Below, piece by piece: positions 26,542 to 35,318 of a DNA stretch of 64,000 bases. Under the pieces are notes generated by a model. It saw only the letters and a list, made by a program, of their open reading frames with translations. It searched no databases and was not told the DNA's origin. Within the stretch, counting starts at the first letter, position 1, and each line of letters starts with the position of its first letter. A program made the translations under genes and the position numbers. This DNA comes from Bdellovibrionales bacterium (GTDB lineage Bacteria > Bdellovibrionota > Bdellovibrionia > Bdellovibrionales > UBA1609): contig JAHDIR010000002.1 in assembly GCA_020630675.1 (NCBI GenBank), positions 75,497-139,496 on the forward strand, read 5' to 3'.

Positions 26542-27147
26542 ATGGGTATATCTGACGAAGTCATCCTAGATTCAAAATTATATTTTTCTGAACTCATTGA
26601 TAAAGCATGTTTACAAAGAAATATAAAACCAAGGCCTCTTGTCCAAGAGTATTTGGTGAATTTATTGAACTCTTTTTTAAGGACCGAAAACCTTTATCAA
26701 GCCGAAAAAGAAAATGGCAAAAAAGAAAACTTAAGTTTAGCCGAGCTATATCTAAAAGCTGTCAATGCTGAGGATAGGGTTAAAATTAATTTATTAAAAA
26801 GACTTGGTGATACAAGCCTTTATATAAGTGGTTTTTTTGGTGATTCTTTCAAAAGAAAAATTATTGATGTTGATTATTATATGGAAATGGGCGAAACGGC
26901 CTATGGTGTTTTGTCTGAATCTATTGACCTAGATTTACAAGCCCGAGTGTATAAGGAAATTTCTTCACAGTTTACTCAGTACGTTGATGTTCTTACCGTG
27001 ATAAGTCAGGACTGCTTTATACAAGACAACAAAGACATACTAAGGCTTTATGACCGCTATTCTTTAACACGCTCTGATCTTGCCAAAGAGCAGCTCATTG
27101 ATCTCGGAGTCCTGAACATCCCTGAAGGAAAAATCAATAAGCAATAA
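26542..27147 (+). CDS. conserved-looking protein of unknown function upstream of tatB
   Basis: 201 residues, all-helical appearance, no signal peptide and no membrane segment. The start at 26542 follows AGGAG at nine bases; a GTG at 26494 is a weaker alternative. The C-terminal half includes KINLLKRLGDTSLYISGFFGDSF, then VDYYMEMGETAYGVLSES, with no recognisable catalytic motif. It is the first gene of a run leading to tatB and tatC, separated by only 40 bases, so a role connected with protein export or quality control is possible but unproven. I do not recognise the family. Confidence 0.75.
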   Translation: MGISDEVILDSKLYFSELIDKACLQRNIKPRPLVQEYLVNLLNSFLRTENLYQAEKENGKKENLSLAELYLKAVNAEDRVKINLLKRLGDTSLYISGFFGDSFKRKIIDVDYYMEMGETAYGVLSESIDLDLQARVYKEISSQFTQYVDVLTVISQDCFIQDNKDILRLYDRYSLTRSDLAKEQLIDLGVLNIPEGKINKQ

Positions 27148-27187
27148 ATAGCTAGATTTATTGTCTTCATCAGGCTATTCTATTTTC

Positions 27188-27553
27188 ATGTTTAACCTTG
27201 GATTTCCTGAACTTATCGCCTTAGGTGGCTTGGCTTTGTTAGTCATTGGCCCTAAGCAATTGCCTGAAGTTGCTAAAGCCGTAGCTCGTGTTTTAAACGA
27301 GGTTAAAAATGCTACCAAGGATATCACTGGAACCATTGCTAACGTTAAGTCCGAGGCCACTTCAACTGTCGATACTTTATTACATGATATCACTGATTCA
27401 GTGACCAATATAGACTCAAATGAAGAAGATGAGTTACTAGCCAAGAATGTCATAGAAGAAGCCAACGAAAATCAGCCGACGCCTCAAAACCAAGATGATG
27501 ACAACCAACTTTCTTTACTAAGCCAAGAAGATTTAGAGGACGATAGGTCTTAA
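27188..27553 (+). CDS. tatB: Sec-independent translocase subunit TatB (TatA/B family)
   Basis: 121 residues. The N-terminal helix FNLGFPELIALGGLALLVIGPKQLPE has the GFPEL and GPKQLP features that mark TatB more than TatA. It is followed by an amphipathic helix (VAKAVARVLNEVKNATKDI) and an acidic tail rich in Glu and Asp. TatB is the substrate-receptor partner of TatC in the inner membrane. I start it at the ATG at 27188; a TTG at 27161 is an alternative. tatC follows 2 bases later, and no separate tatA is seen. Confidence 0.8.
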   Translation: MFNLGFPELIALGGLALLVIGPKQLPEVAKAVARVLNEVKNATKDITGTIANVKSEATSTVDTLLHDITDSVTNIDSNEEDELLAKNVIEEANENQPTPQNQDDDNQLSLLSQEDLEDDRS

Positions 27554-27555
27554 TT

Positions 27556-28317
27556 ATGAGCGAAGAAGTTAACCAGCAGCAAACTCTTGTTGAGCACTTA
27601 ACCGATTTACGCAAAAGCCTTTTGCGATCTGTGATTGCCGTTCTTATTGGTTTTGCAGGAAGCTGGATATTTAGTGAATTCTTATTTGATTTAATTCGTC
27701 AGCCCATAGCTCCATTTTTAAAAGAGGGCGGACTTGTGTTCACAGCACCAATGGATAAGTTTCTAGCACATATTAAAGTCTCCTTGTTAGCAGGTATTAT
27801 TGTGACTTGTCCTTTTTGGATTTACCAAATATGGCGTTTTATAGCTCCAGGCTTATATGACAATGAAAAAAAATATGGTGTTGGTTTTATTTTTAGTGGA
27901 TCTTTTTTATTTCTGACGGGTGTATGTTTTGTTTACTATATAGTTTTCCCAATGGCTTTTGATTTTTTAATGAACTTTGGTGGGGGAACCGACTCCGCAA
28001 TGATAACTATAGGTGAATATTTATCTTTTTTTACAACTACGACTTTAGTTTTTGGAGCCGCCTTTGAGATGCCTTTGATTTTAACAATATTAGGTATGAT
28101 GGGCGTTATTGATCACCATTTTTTAGCTTCAAAACGTCGTTATGCCATAGTTATTCTAGCTGCGCTGTCGGCTTTTATTACCCCTCCTGATGTGATTAGT
28201 ATGTTTGCTATGTTGATTCCATTGGCTTTATTGTATGAACTTTCTATTTTATTAGTGAAATTTTTTGGTACAAAAAATAAAGAAAACAGCCAAGAACTCA
28301 CTGACTTTGAATCATAA
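27556..28317 (+). CDS. tatC: twin-arginine translocase subunit TatC
   Basis: Core of the Tat export channel for folded proteins, 253 residues with six membrane helices. Typical features are LVEHLTDLRKSLLRS at the N-terminus, FTAPMDKFLAHIKVSLLAG, and the conserved acidic loop FGAAFEMPLILTILG. It begins two bases after tatB and is read in the same direction. Tat substrates are exported with twin-arginine signals; none in this window has one. Length is normal. Confidence 0.95.
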   Translation: MSEEVNQQQTLVEHLTDLRKSLLRSVIAVLIGFAGSWIFSEFLFDLIRQPIAPFLKEGGLVFTAPMDKFLAHIKVSLLAGIIVTCPFWIYQIWRFIAPGLYDNEKKYGVGFIFSGSFLFLTGVCFVYYIVFPMAFDFLMNFGGGTDSAMITIGEYLSFFTTTTLVFGAAFEMPLILTILGMMGVIDHHFLASKRRYAIVILAALSAFITPPDVISMFAMLIPLALLYELSILLVKFFGTKNKENSQELTDFES

Positions 28318-28484
28318 CAGTACCTGTATACAATGTAATTATTTCATTTAAGAACTTGTAATAAACAGCTAAATTCACATAAACAATTAATATTACTCAG
28401 TATTATTTTGTTATAAAAATTTCTTATCTATTTGAAAATAATACCTAAATTGCTTAGATCAGCTTTTTATAGCAACTTTTGGTC

Positions 28485-28498
28485 AGTCATTGATGACT
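28485..28498. promoter_or_regulatory. short palindrome upstream of the S8 protease
   Basis: AGTCAT and ATGACT form a 6-bp inverted repeat with a 2-base centre, 20 bases upstream of the GTG start at 28518. It could be a regulator half-site pair in the promoter or leader. Such a short repeat can occur by chance. Confidence 0.25.
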
Positions 28499-28517
28499 CT
28501 GGCCTGGGGGGGTTCTT

Positions 28518-30182
28518 GTGAAAAGTATTGGAAGTACTTTATTAGTAGTGGGGTTGTGTTTAACGTCATTGGCTTGCTCTAAAAGGTTTAACCAAGCACC
28601 GACAAGTGTGGAAGAGTTAGGTGTAATTGTTAAGGGGCCAAGTTTAGAAGAGATGGAAAATGCCTCCATTCCCTACCGTGTTGTAAACCAGCAGGTTAAT
28701 TTATACGAAGCAAAGTCTTCACTCAGCGAACTTAGAAAAATATTTCCTGAAGCTCAATTGGAGCCCAACAAAATAGATCATCAATTTATTCGTCCTTTGC
28801 AGTCACTCACCAAAAAAGAAATGGCTAAAAATGCAATTGATTCATTTACATCAAACTGTTCTCAACAAGGAAAATTACGTTTATTCGTACAAAGCACTGA
28901 AAACAGTGAGGTAGATGTTCGCTCGCAACTTTTAATTAAAGATATAGGAGACACTGTTAAGCTTCGTGGCTTTGCCATTGGTAATGATCGTCGCCCGGTT
29001 GAGTATCTATGGAGTTTTTCATTTATTGGTTTAGGAAATTATGAAAGCTATATTTCAAGTGGACAAAATTTAGATTTAACATTGAATGGAGTTGGAGAGT
29101 ATAAAATTACTTTACTCGCTAAATCAGACACAAATATTTGTGGAGATACAACTTTTTCTCATTTAGTAACATCAAATGCTCCCTACAAAAATCTTAATTT
29201 TCCTGAGCTTTTCGGACTTGATAAAGAACCTTTTTATCACTTAAGACAGGCTAAAATTCCTGAACTTATTGCAAAAAGAGATAAAAAAACTATAGTGGCT
29301 GTTATTGATACTGGGGTGAACTACAATCACGCATTATTAAACTCAAAAATGGCTTTGAACGCAGGAGAAATTCCAGGCAATGGCATAGATGACGATGACA
29401 ATGGATTTGTAGATGACTATGTTGGTTATGATTTGTATGCCAATGATCCTCACCCTATGGACGACGATGGCCATGGAACTCATGTAGCAGGTTTAGTGGC
29501 AGGTATAGAAATAGGTTCAGGTCAAAACGTTGAAATTTTAGCGATCAAAGCCGGCAATGCTCTTGGAATAGACACAGCAAGTATGATTGGTGCCATTTAC
29601 TATGCCTTGTTCAGGGGTGCAAAAGTGATCAACCTTTCTTTAGGCTCAACAAATATTCCTTCAAAAATGGAATTACAAGCTTATATTACTGCCCGTGAAA
29701 TGGGAGTTTTAGTGGTAGTGGCCGCAGGCAATGGCGATAAAAAAGGCAACGGTGTGAATTTAGATATAGGTGTTCCTGTGTATCCGGCATCCATTCCTTT
29801 AGATAATATTTTAACTGTCGGTGCAAGTAGCCTGACTCAAACACATTTAGCAAAGTACTCCAATTATGGATCTGTGGTAGATATTGTAGCTCCTGGTGGA
29901 GATCTTTTTTCTCCGCTTTATTCGGCAACAACAATAAATACTGTGAAAAAACAACTAGCCCCAAGTCATGGAACTTCAATGGCGGCACCGTTAGTGGCTG
30001 GCACGGCCGGAGAGGTTCTAAGTATGAATAATGAGTTATTGCCAGTCGAGGTCATTGATTTACTAATAAAACATGGACGTAAAGATGAAATATTAACTAG
30101 GTTTGTTAAAAACCCCATTCATCTTGATGTTGAGGCTTCAATAAATGCTGTTCGTAGCCAAAAACTTTTAGCTCAGCAATAG
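28518..30182 (+). CDS. subtilisin-like S8 serine protease, lipoprotein
   Basis: 554 residues beginning with GTG, preceded by a strong GGGGGG. A lipoprotein signal ends at a Cys in TSLAC. The catalytic triad is visible: Asp264 (AVIDTGVNYNH), His319 (DDDGHGTHVAG) and Ser487 (SHGTSMAAPLVAG). Residues about 30-240 are a prodomain/inhibitory region. A loop NGIDDDDNGFVDDYVGYD between Asp and His is shared with the second S8 gene at 38433. The enzyme is likely anchored to the envelope and digests external or periplasmic proteins. It may serve prey or nutrient digestion, which is inference. Confidence 0.9.
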   Translation: MKSIGSTLLVVGLCLTSLACSKRFNQAPTSVEELGVIVKGPSLEEMENASIPYRVVNQQVNLYEAKSSLSELRKIFPEAQLEPNKIDHQFIRPLQSLTKKEMAKNAIDSFTSNCSQQGKLRLFVQSTENSEVDVRSQLLIKDIGDTVKLRGFAIGNDRRPVEYLWSFSFIGLGNYESYISSGQNLDLTLNGVGEYKITLLAKSDTNICGDTTFSHLVTSNAPYKNLNFPELFGLDKEPFYHLRQAKIPELIAKRDKKTIVAVIDTGVNYNHALLNSKMALNAGEIPGNGIDDDDNGFVDDYVGYDLYANDPHPMDDDGHGTHVAGLVAGIEIGSGQNVEILAIKAGNALGIDTASMIGAIYYALFRGAKVINLSLGSTNIPSKMELQAYITAREMGVLVVVAAGNGDKKGNGVNLDIGVPVYPASIPLDNILTVGASSLTQTHLAKYSNYGSVVDIVAPGGDLFSPLYSATTINTVKKQLAPSHGTSMAAPLVAGTAGEVLSMNNELLPVEVIDLLIKHGRKDEILTRFVKNPIHLDVEASINAVRSQKLLAQQ

Positions 30183-30201
30183 TCATTAGAAATCAGTTTG
30201 T

Positions 30202-30999
30202 TTAGAAAAATTTTGAGACTTCACGAATAAGAGAATTTTTATTTTGTTCAGACCTATAAGCAAAATAAACTTTTCCTTTAAAAAATGATGGGCTTACCTT
30301 TGAGGTAAGGCCCATTTTTTTTGCAAAGAACTGTGGAAGTAGAGCGGGATAGTTTAATTCACGAGAAAGAGAGCAGGCTAAATGATAATTTCTTATAGGA
30401 ATTAACTGCTTAATTTTTTTAAGTTTATTTTTTATAGTATAAGAACTCACAAGGTCTGGGTTATAGATAACTTTTGATAAGTGGCTGATGTTTTTATGAG
30501 AAAACATACATACATCTTCTGTGTACAGGTGCTTTAAAACTAAATCATTATGTTGAGTGGGGTTAACAACCAGGCCTCCTTCTAATTCAAAATTTAAAAT
30601 TTTACGAGTAACATCCGGTGACCTTAAAAACTCAAATTTTAAGTCTACATATGGAAAATGACTATAAATTTGCGAAAAAGATTTTGAACTTTGATTAAGA
30701 GTGATGGCATGACCCCCAAGCCGAAGTTGCCCCGAAAAATTAGGTTGATTGGATGAACTTATAAACTCGTCCCAAGACTTTTGTTGTGAGTGAATATATG
30801 AGTAAAGCCTTTGACCTTTTTCTGTCGCTATAAGACCTCGATTTGAGCGTATGAATAGTTTATCACCCAAAAGAGTTTCTAATCTTTTTAAAGTTTTTGA
30901 AAGGGCACCTTGATATAGGTCGAGTTTATCGGCGGCTTTAGACAGGCTGGATTCATTATAAATAGTTATAAATTTAATGAAATCTTCTTTTAAAAACAT
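30202..30999 (-). CDS. LysR-family transcriptional regulator
   Basis: 265 residues; GGAGG lies 6 bases before the ATG at 30999. The N-terminal helix-turn-helix reads FIKFITIYNESSLSKAADKL and QGALSKTLKRLE. The C-terminal half is the two-lobe effector-binding domain, somewhat short (usually about 300 residues in total). It is divergent from the cytochrome c lipoprotein at 31113, with a 13-base palindrome in between, which suggests autoregulation and control of the neighbour. Its effector is unknown. Confidence 0.87.
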   Translation of the reverse strand: MFLKEDFIKFITIYNESSLSKAADKLDLYQGALSKTLKRLETLLGDKLFIRSNRGLIATEKGQRLYSYIHSQQKSWDEFISSSNQPNFSGQLRLGGHAITLNQSSKSFSQIYSHFPYVDLKFEFLRSPDVTRKILNFELEGGLVVNPTQHNDLVLKHLYTEDVCMFSHKNISHLSKVIYNPDLVSSYTIKNKLKKIKQLIPIRNYHLACSLSRELNYPALLPQFFAKKMGLTSKVSPSFFKGKVYFAYRSEQNKNSLIREVSKFF

Positions 31000-31013
31000 A
31001 TATTCCTCCAGAG

Positions 31014-31026
31014 AATACCAGGTATT
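31014..31026. promoter_or_regulatory. LysR operator candidate
   Basis: AATACC and GGTATT surround one central base, giving a T-N-A-like dyad of 13 bases about 14 bases upstream of the LysR start. LysR proteins usually bind such short dyads in the divergent region. The downstream TATAAG at 31062 may be the -10 element of the cytochrome gene. Confidence 0.35.
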
Positions 31027-31112
31027 TCCATTATCATATTTTAGCCATCCGAGCAAAATGCTATAAGTATAAAAGGAGCGTTGCTAAAGCTTCATAACAG
31101 AGGGAGGGAGTC

Positions 31113-31487
31113 ATGAAATTTTTTTTAAAAATAAGCTTAGTGCTGATTTTCTTTGGAACGGTACTAACTGCATGTGATTCTAAGCATGAAAATATAAACG
31201 ACAATCAAGCCTCTAGTGAAGAAGAAATTATAGATAAAATAGAAAACAAAGAAAAAATTACTTTTAACGATGATATAAAGCCATTGTTTCAGGTGAAGTG
31301 TGCGATCTGCCATAATGGGTCTGGTTTGTTTGATACTCAAGACTTTCAAGCTGTCAGTAAAAAAATAGCCGAAATTAAAACAAGAGTGCTAGTTTTGCAA
31401 AATATGCCAGCAGGAGGTTTACCAGAGGCCGAAAGAGAGCTTATAAGTGTGTGGCTTGAAGAGGGGGCCTTAGAGAATAATTTATAA
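31113..31487 (+). CDS. small cytochrome c lipoprotein
   Basis: 124 residues. The signal ends at a lipobox (VLTAC). The single heme motif is CAICH, about residue 67, and a possible axial ligand is the Met in QNMPAGGLP. A low-complexity acidic linker joins lipid anchor and heme domain. The size and FNDDIKPLFQVKCAICH opening match the cytochrome c domain used in planctomycete-type and other small c-type electron carriers. It is probably a periplasmic electron carrier. It is divergent from the LysR gene. Confidence 0.82.
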   Translation: MKFFLKISLVLIFFGTVLTACDSKHENINDNQASSEEEIIDKIENKEKITFNDDIKPLFQVKCAICHNGSGLFDTQDFQAVSKKIAEIKTRVLVLQNMPAGGLPEAERELISVWLEEGALENNL

Positions 31488-31623
31488 ATAGGCCCGTGGC
31501 CCGGCAATTGCAATATCCAACTATAGAGACACCAGCTCAAAGCAGATTTTTCAAGCAATATAATTTCTGTCGAAATCTTAAACTAAGGCAAATTGATATG
31601 AGTTGTTTAGTTTTATAAGATAA

Positions 31624-33231
31624 TTAAAATTTAACAGACTCTCTGTATTGTCCAAAAACTCGTCTTAAAGAGTCACTAATCTCGCCAAGAGTTACATTAT
31701 TTTTTACGGCCTCGACAAATAGAGGCATTAAATTTTCTTTATTAGTGGCAGCTTGAGAAATTTGTTCACAGTACTTACTTACGAGTTGTGAGTTTCGTTT
31801 ATTTTTGAAGGCAGTTAATCGCTTGATTTGCTCTGTGGCTACATCTTCAGAAATTTTTAAAACATCAACATCAGAATTTTTTTCATTTTGAATAAAGTCA
31901 TTTACCCCAACAATAATATCTTCTTTAGATTCTAAATTGAGCTGTTGTTGGTAGGCAGAGTTTTGAATTTCGTTTTGAATCCAACCTTTCTCAATACAAG
32001 GAATAACTCCACCCAGCCCCTCAATCCGCTCGATATAGTCCCAAGCTAATTTTTCAACATTATCAGTTAAGTTTTCAACAAAATAAGAGCCAGCCAAGGG
32101 GTCAATAGTATCGGCAACACCTGTTTCGTGAGCAATGATTTGTTGTGTTCTCAGGGCAATTGTGGCTGCTTTTTCAGTAGGTAAGCCAAGGGCCTCATCC
32201 ATGGAGTTAGTGTGTAAGCTTTGCGTACCACCTAAGACAGAAGCCATGGCTTGTAGACTGACACGAGCAATATTATTTTCAGGTTGTTGCGCAGTTAATG
32301 TAACCCCAGCTGTTTGTGAATGAAATCGAAGTGTCATAGCTTTGGGGTCGGTGACATTGAATCGTTCTTTCATTATCTTGGCCCACATTCTTCGGGCAGC
32401 TCTGAATTTAGCAATTTCTTCAAAAAAATTATTATGAACATTAAAAAAGAAACTTAACCTGCGAGCAAATTTGTTAACGTCTAAACCTTGGTCAACGGCT
32501 GATTGCACATAAGTGATGGCATTAGAAAGCGTAAAAGCTAACTCTTGAACGGCCGTGCTTCCGGCTTCACGAATATGATAACCAGAAATACTAATTGTGT
32601 TCCACAAAGGAACCTCATTGGTGCAGTATTCAAAAATATTAGTAATTATTTGCATAGAAGGTTTAGGTGGGTAAATATATGTGCCCCGGGCAATATACTC
32701 TTTGAGCAGATCGTTTTGAATCGTTCCACGCAATACTTTTTTATCAATGCCTCGTTTTTCAGCCACAGCAATATAAAAACTAAGCAATATTCCAGCAGTA
32801 GAGTTTATTGTCATAGACGTTGAAACTTTATCTAAAGGAATTTCATTGAGCAAAACTTCCATGTCCTCAATACTACTGATGGCTACGCCGACTTTACCAA
32901 CCTCGCCGGTAGACATTAAATGGTCAGAGTCATAGCCCATTTGCGTGGGCAAATCAAAAGCCACACTTAGACCTGTGGTTCCTTTTTCTAATAAAAGTTT
33001 ATAGCGGTGATTACTTTCAGCAGCGGAGCCAAAACCTGCATATTGGCGCATAGTCCATAGGCGGCCCTTGTACATGGTTTTTTGGACTCCTCGGGTGTAA
33101 GGGTATTCGCCGGGAGAGGAAAGATTTCCTTGCTGATTTTGGCTATCCCAATCTTCTTGGGTGTAGAAGTCTTTGAGAGGTATATGGCTAGAGGTGGTGA
33201 AGTTTTCTTTGCGGTACTTTTTTTTATCCAT
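31624..33231 (-). CDS. methylmalonyl-CoA mutase, large subunit without B12-binding domain
   Basis: 535 residues, ATG at 33231. It matches the catalytic TIM-barrel chain of acyl-CoA mutases ([26 protein letters not shown]). The substrate-selecting residues fit methylmalonyl-CoA: Tyr64 in RQYAG and Arg182 in ARGTYIYPP, 118 residues apart as in the known enzyme. The C-terminal cobalamin-binding domain (DxHxxG) is absent, so a separate small B12 subunit is needed and is not in this window. It is the last gene of the pccB-biotin carboxylase-carrier-mutase operon and converts methylmalonyl-CoA to succinyl-CoA. Confidence 0.85.
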   Translation of the reverse strand: MDKKKYRKENFTTSSHIPLKDFYTQEDWDSQNQQGNLSSPGEYPYTRGVQKTMYKGRLWTMRQYAGFGSAAESNHRYKLLLEKGTTGLSVAFDLPTQMGYDSDHLMSTGEVGKVGVAISSIEDMEVLLNEIPLDKVSTSMTINSTAGILLSFYIAVAEKRGIDKKVLRGTIQNDLLKEYIARGTYIYPPKPSMQIITNIFEYCTNEVPLWNTISISGYHIREAGSTAVQELAFTLSNAITYVQSAVDQGLDVNKFARRLSFFFNVHNNFFEEIAKFRAARRMWAKIMKERFNVTDPKAMTLRFHSQTAGVTLTAQQPENNIARVSLQAMASVLGGTQSLHTNSMDEALGLPTEKAATIALRTQQIIAHETGVADTIDPLAGSYFVENLTDNVEKLAWDYIERIEGLGGVIPCIEKGWIQNEIQNSAYQQQLNLESKEDIIVGVNDFIQNEKNSDVDVLKISEDVATEQIKRLTAFKNKRNSQLVSKYCEQISQAATNKENLMPLFVEAVKNNVTLGEISDSLRRVFGQYRESVKF

Positions 33232-33267
33232 GATAAAACCTCTCAAAAGGAAAAATAGTTCGTATAT

Positions 33268-33792
33268 TTATTTAAAGGAGATCAGATTTTCTCCAGACTC
33301 AACGGTATCACCGTCATTGACATGAATTTTGTCGATAACCACATCATGAGATGAGCGCATTTCATTTTCCATTTTCATGGCTTCCATGATAAGTAAAGGT
33401 TCACCTTCTGCCACTTCCTGACCTTCTTTCACAAAAACTTTAACAATTTTACCTGGCATACCAGCCGTGAGGTTGTTACCACCCTTAAGCTGTCCTCCAG
33501 ATTTTAAACTTTCATGAAGAATCATTTCGTCGTTAAAAATATTGATTTTTCTGTAAGACCCACGAGTGTAAACAGTGTAGTCGGTGCCTTCGCCAACAAC
33601 ATCAATTAAATAAGAACTATTTTCAAAAATAAAACTGATTGCTTGATCCAGTCTTTGGTAGTCGTTTTTAGAAACGTTATGATAGTCCCAATCTGTTTGC
33701 TCTTGCTTTTTTATGCCTACTCTCCAAGACTCTCGGTCTTCGCGAATAGTTAAAGAATAATTTTGTCCGTTTGTTTCCGCTTCAAAATACAT
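33268..33792 (-). CDS. biotin carboxyl carrier subunit of acyl-CoA carboxylase
   Basis: 174 residues. The C-terminal biotinyl domain ends with the site EAMKMENE; the biotinylated Lys is Lys140. The first 95 residues are a short BT-like domain joining it to the carboxylase (residues such as YLIDVVGEGTDYTVYTRG). In many propionyl-CoA carboxylases this domain is fused to the biotin carboxylase; here it is a separate gene, 9 bases from the upstream carboxylase. It serves the propionyl-CoA carboxylase encoded upstream. Confidence 0.9.
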   Translation of the reverse strand: MYFEAETNGQNYSLTIREDRESWRVGIKKQEQTDWDYHNVSKNDYQRLDQAISFIFENSSYLIDVVGEGTDYTVYTRGSYRKINIFNDEMILHESLKSGGQLKGGNNLTAGMPGKIVKVFVKEGQEVAEGEPLLIMEAMKMENEMRSSHDVVIDKIHVNDGDTVESGENLISFK

Positions 33793-33801
33793 AAGAACCT
33801 C

Positions 33802-35301
33802 TTAGTTTCTCAATTGCTTAGCTCGCCCTTGAGCTTTCCACTGGCTGTTTTCATTAAATTTAAACTCATTATTGGATTTGGCATCTTGATAAGCCTCAAT
33901 AGCAGCAGAGATTAAAAACACTCTATCATCAACAAACATAAACATATCTTCCTGCTTTTTCCCAGAAATTTCATTTTCTATAAATTGTGTGGTGTATTCT
34001 CCACTTAAAAAATGAGGGTGTTTGAGTATGTTCCTGTGTAAATTAATATTGGTTTTAACCCCAGTAATCATATACTCGCTTAGGGCTCCATTTAAACGTT
34101 TGATACATTCTTCACGAGTGTCTCCCCAGGAAATTACTTTTGATATCATTGGGTCATAGTAAATAGGAATCTCATAACCTTCATAGGCGCCACCATCGAC
34201 ACGAATAAACGGAGCTGATGGTTCACGATAGCGTCGAATAGCACCAGGACTTGGCACAAAGGTCAAAGGGTCTTCAGCGCAAATTCTTAACTCAATGGCA
34301 TGCCCTTTTTGCTTGATGTCTTCTTGCTTGAAAGAAAGAGGCTGGCCATCGGCCACTAAAATTTGTTCGCGCACAAGATCGGTGCCTGTCACAAGCTCCG
34401 TGATGGGGTGTTCAACCTGAAGGCGAGTGTTCATTTCCATGAAGAAAAATTCTTTGGTGTTATTATCAAAAATAAATTCAATAGTTCCGGCACCAATATA
34501 ATTGATAGATTTGGCGGCAGCAACGGCGACGGCTCCCATTTTTTCACGCACCTCGGGAGGAACAGAAATACTTGGAGATTCTTCAATCACTTTTTGATGT
34601 CGCCTTTGAACAGAACATTCCCGTTCAAATAGGTGAACAACATTGCCATGATTGTCTCCAAAAACTTGCATTTCAATATGTTTAGGGTTTTGAATAAAGC
34701 GCTCAATGAAAACACGATCATCACTGAAGTAATTTTTTCCTTCTGACTGACAGGCTCTAAAGTTACTTGCAAGTTCTTTTGGGTCTAGGACAACACGAAT
34801 TCCTTTACCACCACCACCGGCAGAGGCTTTAATGATCACAGGAAAACCAATTTCTTGAGAAATTTTTTCGGCTTCTTCCACGCTAGTCACGGCACCGGGG
34901 CTACCGGGAACAGTAGGAACATTTGCTTTTTCCATGAGCTCTCTGGCAGCGAGTTTATCACCCATCGCCACGATATTATCTACAGTAGGGCCAATAAAAG
35001 CGATATTTTCTTGTTGTAACCGTTCAACAAACTTAGCATTTTCACTCAAGAAACCGTAACCCGGGTGTATGGCATCGACGCCAGCGCTTTTACAGACTTC
35101 GACAAGTTTATCAACATTTAAATAAGACTGAGCGCTGGGGGCCGGGCCAATATGATAGGCTTCATCGGCAAGCATAACATGCAAACTGTTGCGATCGGCT
35201 TCACTGTACACAGCCACTGAAGCTATTCCTAGGTTACGACAGGCTCTAATGACCCGAACAGCGATTTCTCCACGATTAGCTATTAATATTTTATTAAACA
35301 T
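33802..35301 (-). CDS. biotin carboxylase subunit (propionyl/acyl-CoA carboxylase)
   Basis: 499 residues. It uses ATP and bicarbonate to carboxylate biotin. Features are the ATP-grasp loop KASAGGGGKGIRVV, the biotin-site motif RDCSVQRRHQK-like ERECSVQRRHQKVIEE, and the metal-binding FMEMNTRLQVEHP. The protein is longer by about 50 residues than acetyl-CoA biotin carboxylase AccC, and the tail suggests a propionyl-type subunit split before the biotin carrier. It forms an operon with pccB upstream and the carrier downstream. Confidence 0.92.
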   Translation of the reverse strand: MFNKILIANRGEIAVRVIRACRNLGIASVAVYSEADRNSLHVMLADEAYHIGPAPSAQSYLNVDKLVEVCKSAGVDAIHPGYGFLSENAKFVERLQQENIAFIGPTVDNIVAMGDKLAARELMEKANVPTVPGSPGAVTSVEEAEKISQEIGFPVIIKASAGGGGKGIRVVLDPKELASNFRACQSEGKNYFSDDRVFIERFIQNPKHIEMQVFGDNHGNVVHLFERECSVQRRHQKVIEESPSISVPPEVREKMGAVAVAAAKSINYIGAGTIEFIFDNNTKEFFFMEMNTRLQVEHPITELVTGTDLVREQILVADGQPLSFKQEDIKQKGHAIELRICAEDPLTFVPSPGAIRRYREPSAPFIRVDGGAYEGYEIPIYYDPMISKVISWGDTREECIKRLNGALSEYMITGVKTNINLHRNILKHPHFLSGEYTTQFIENEISGKKQEDMFMFVDDRVFLISAAIEAYQDAKSNNEFKFNENSQWKAQGRAKQLRN

Positions 35302-35318
35302 ATAATTTCCTTTAAAAA

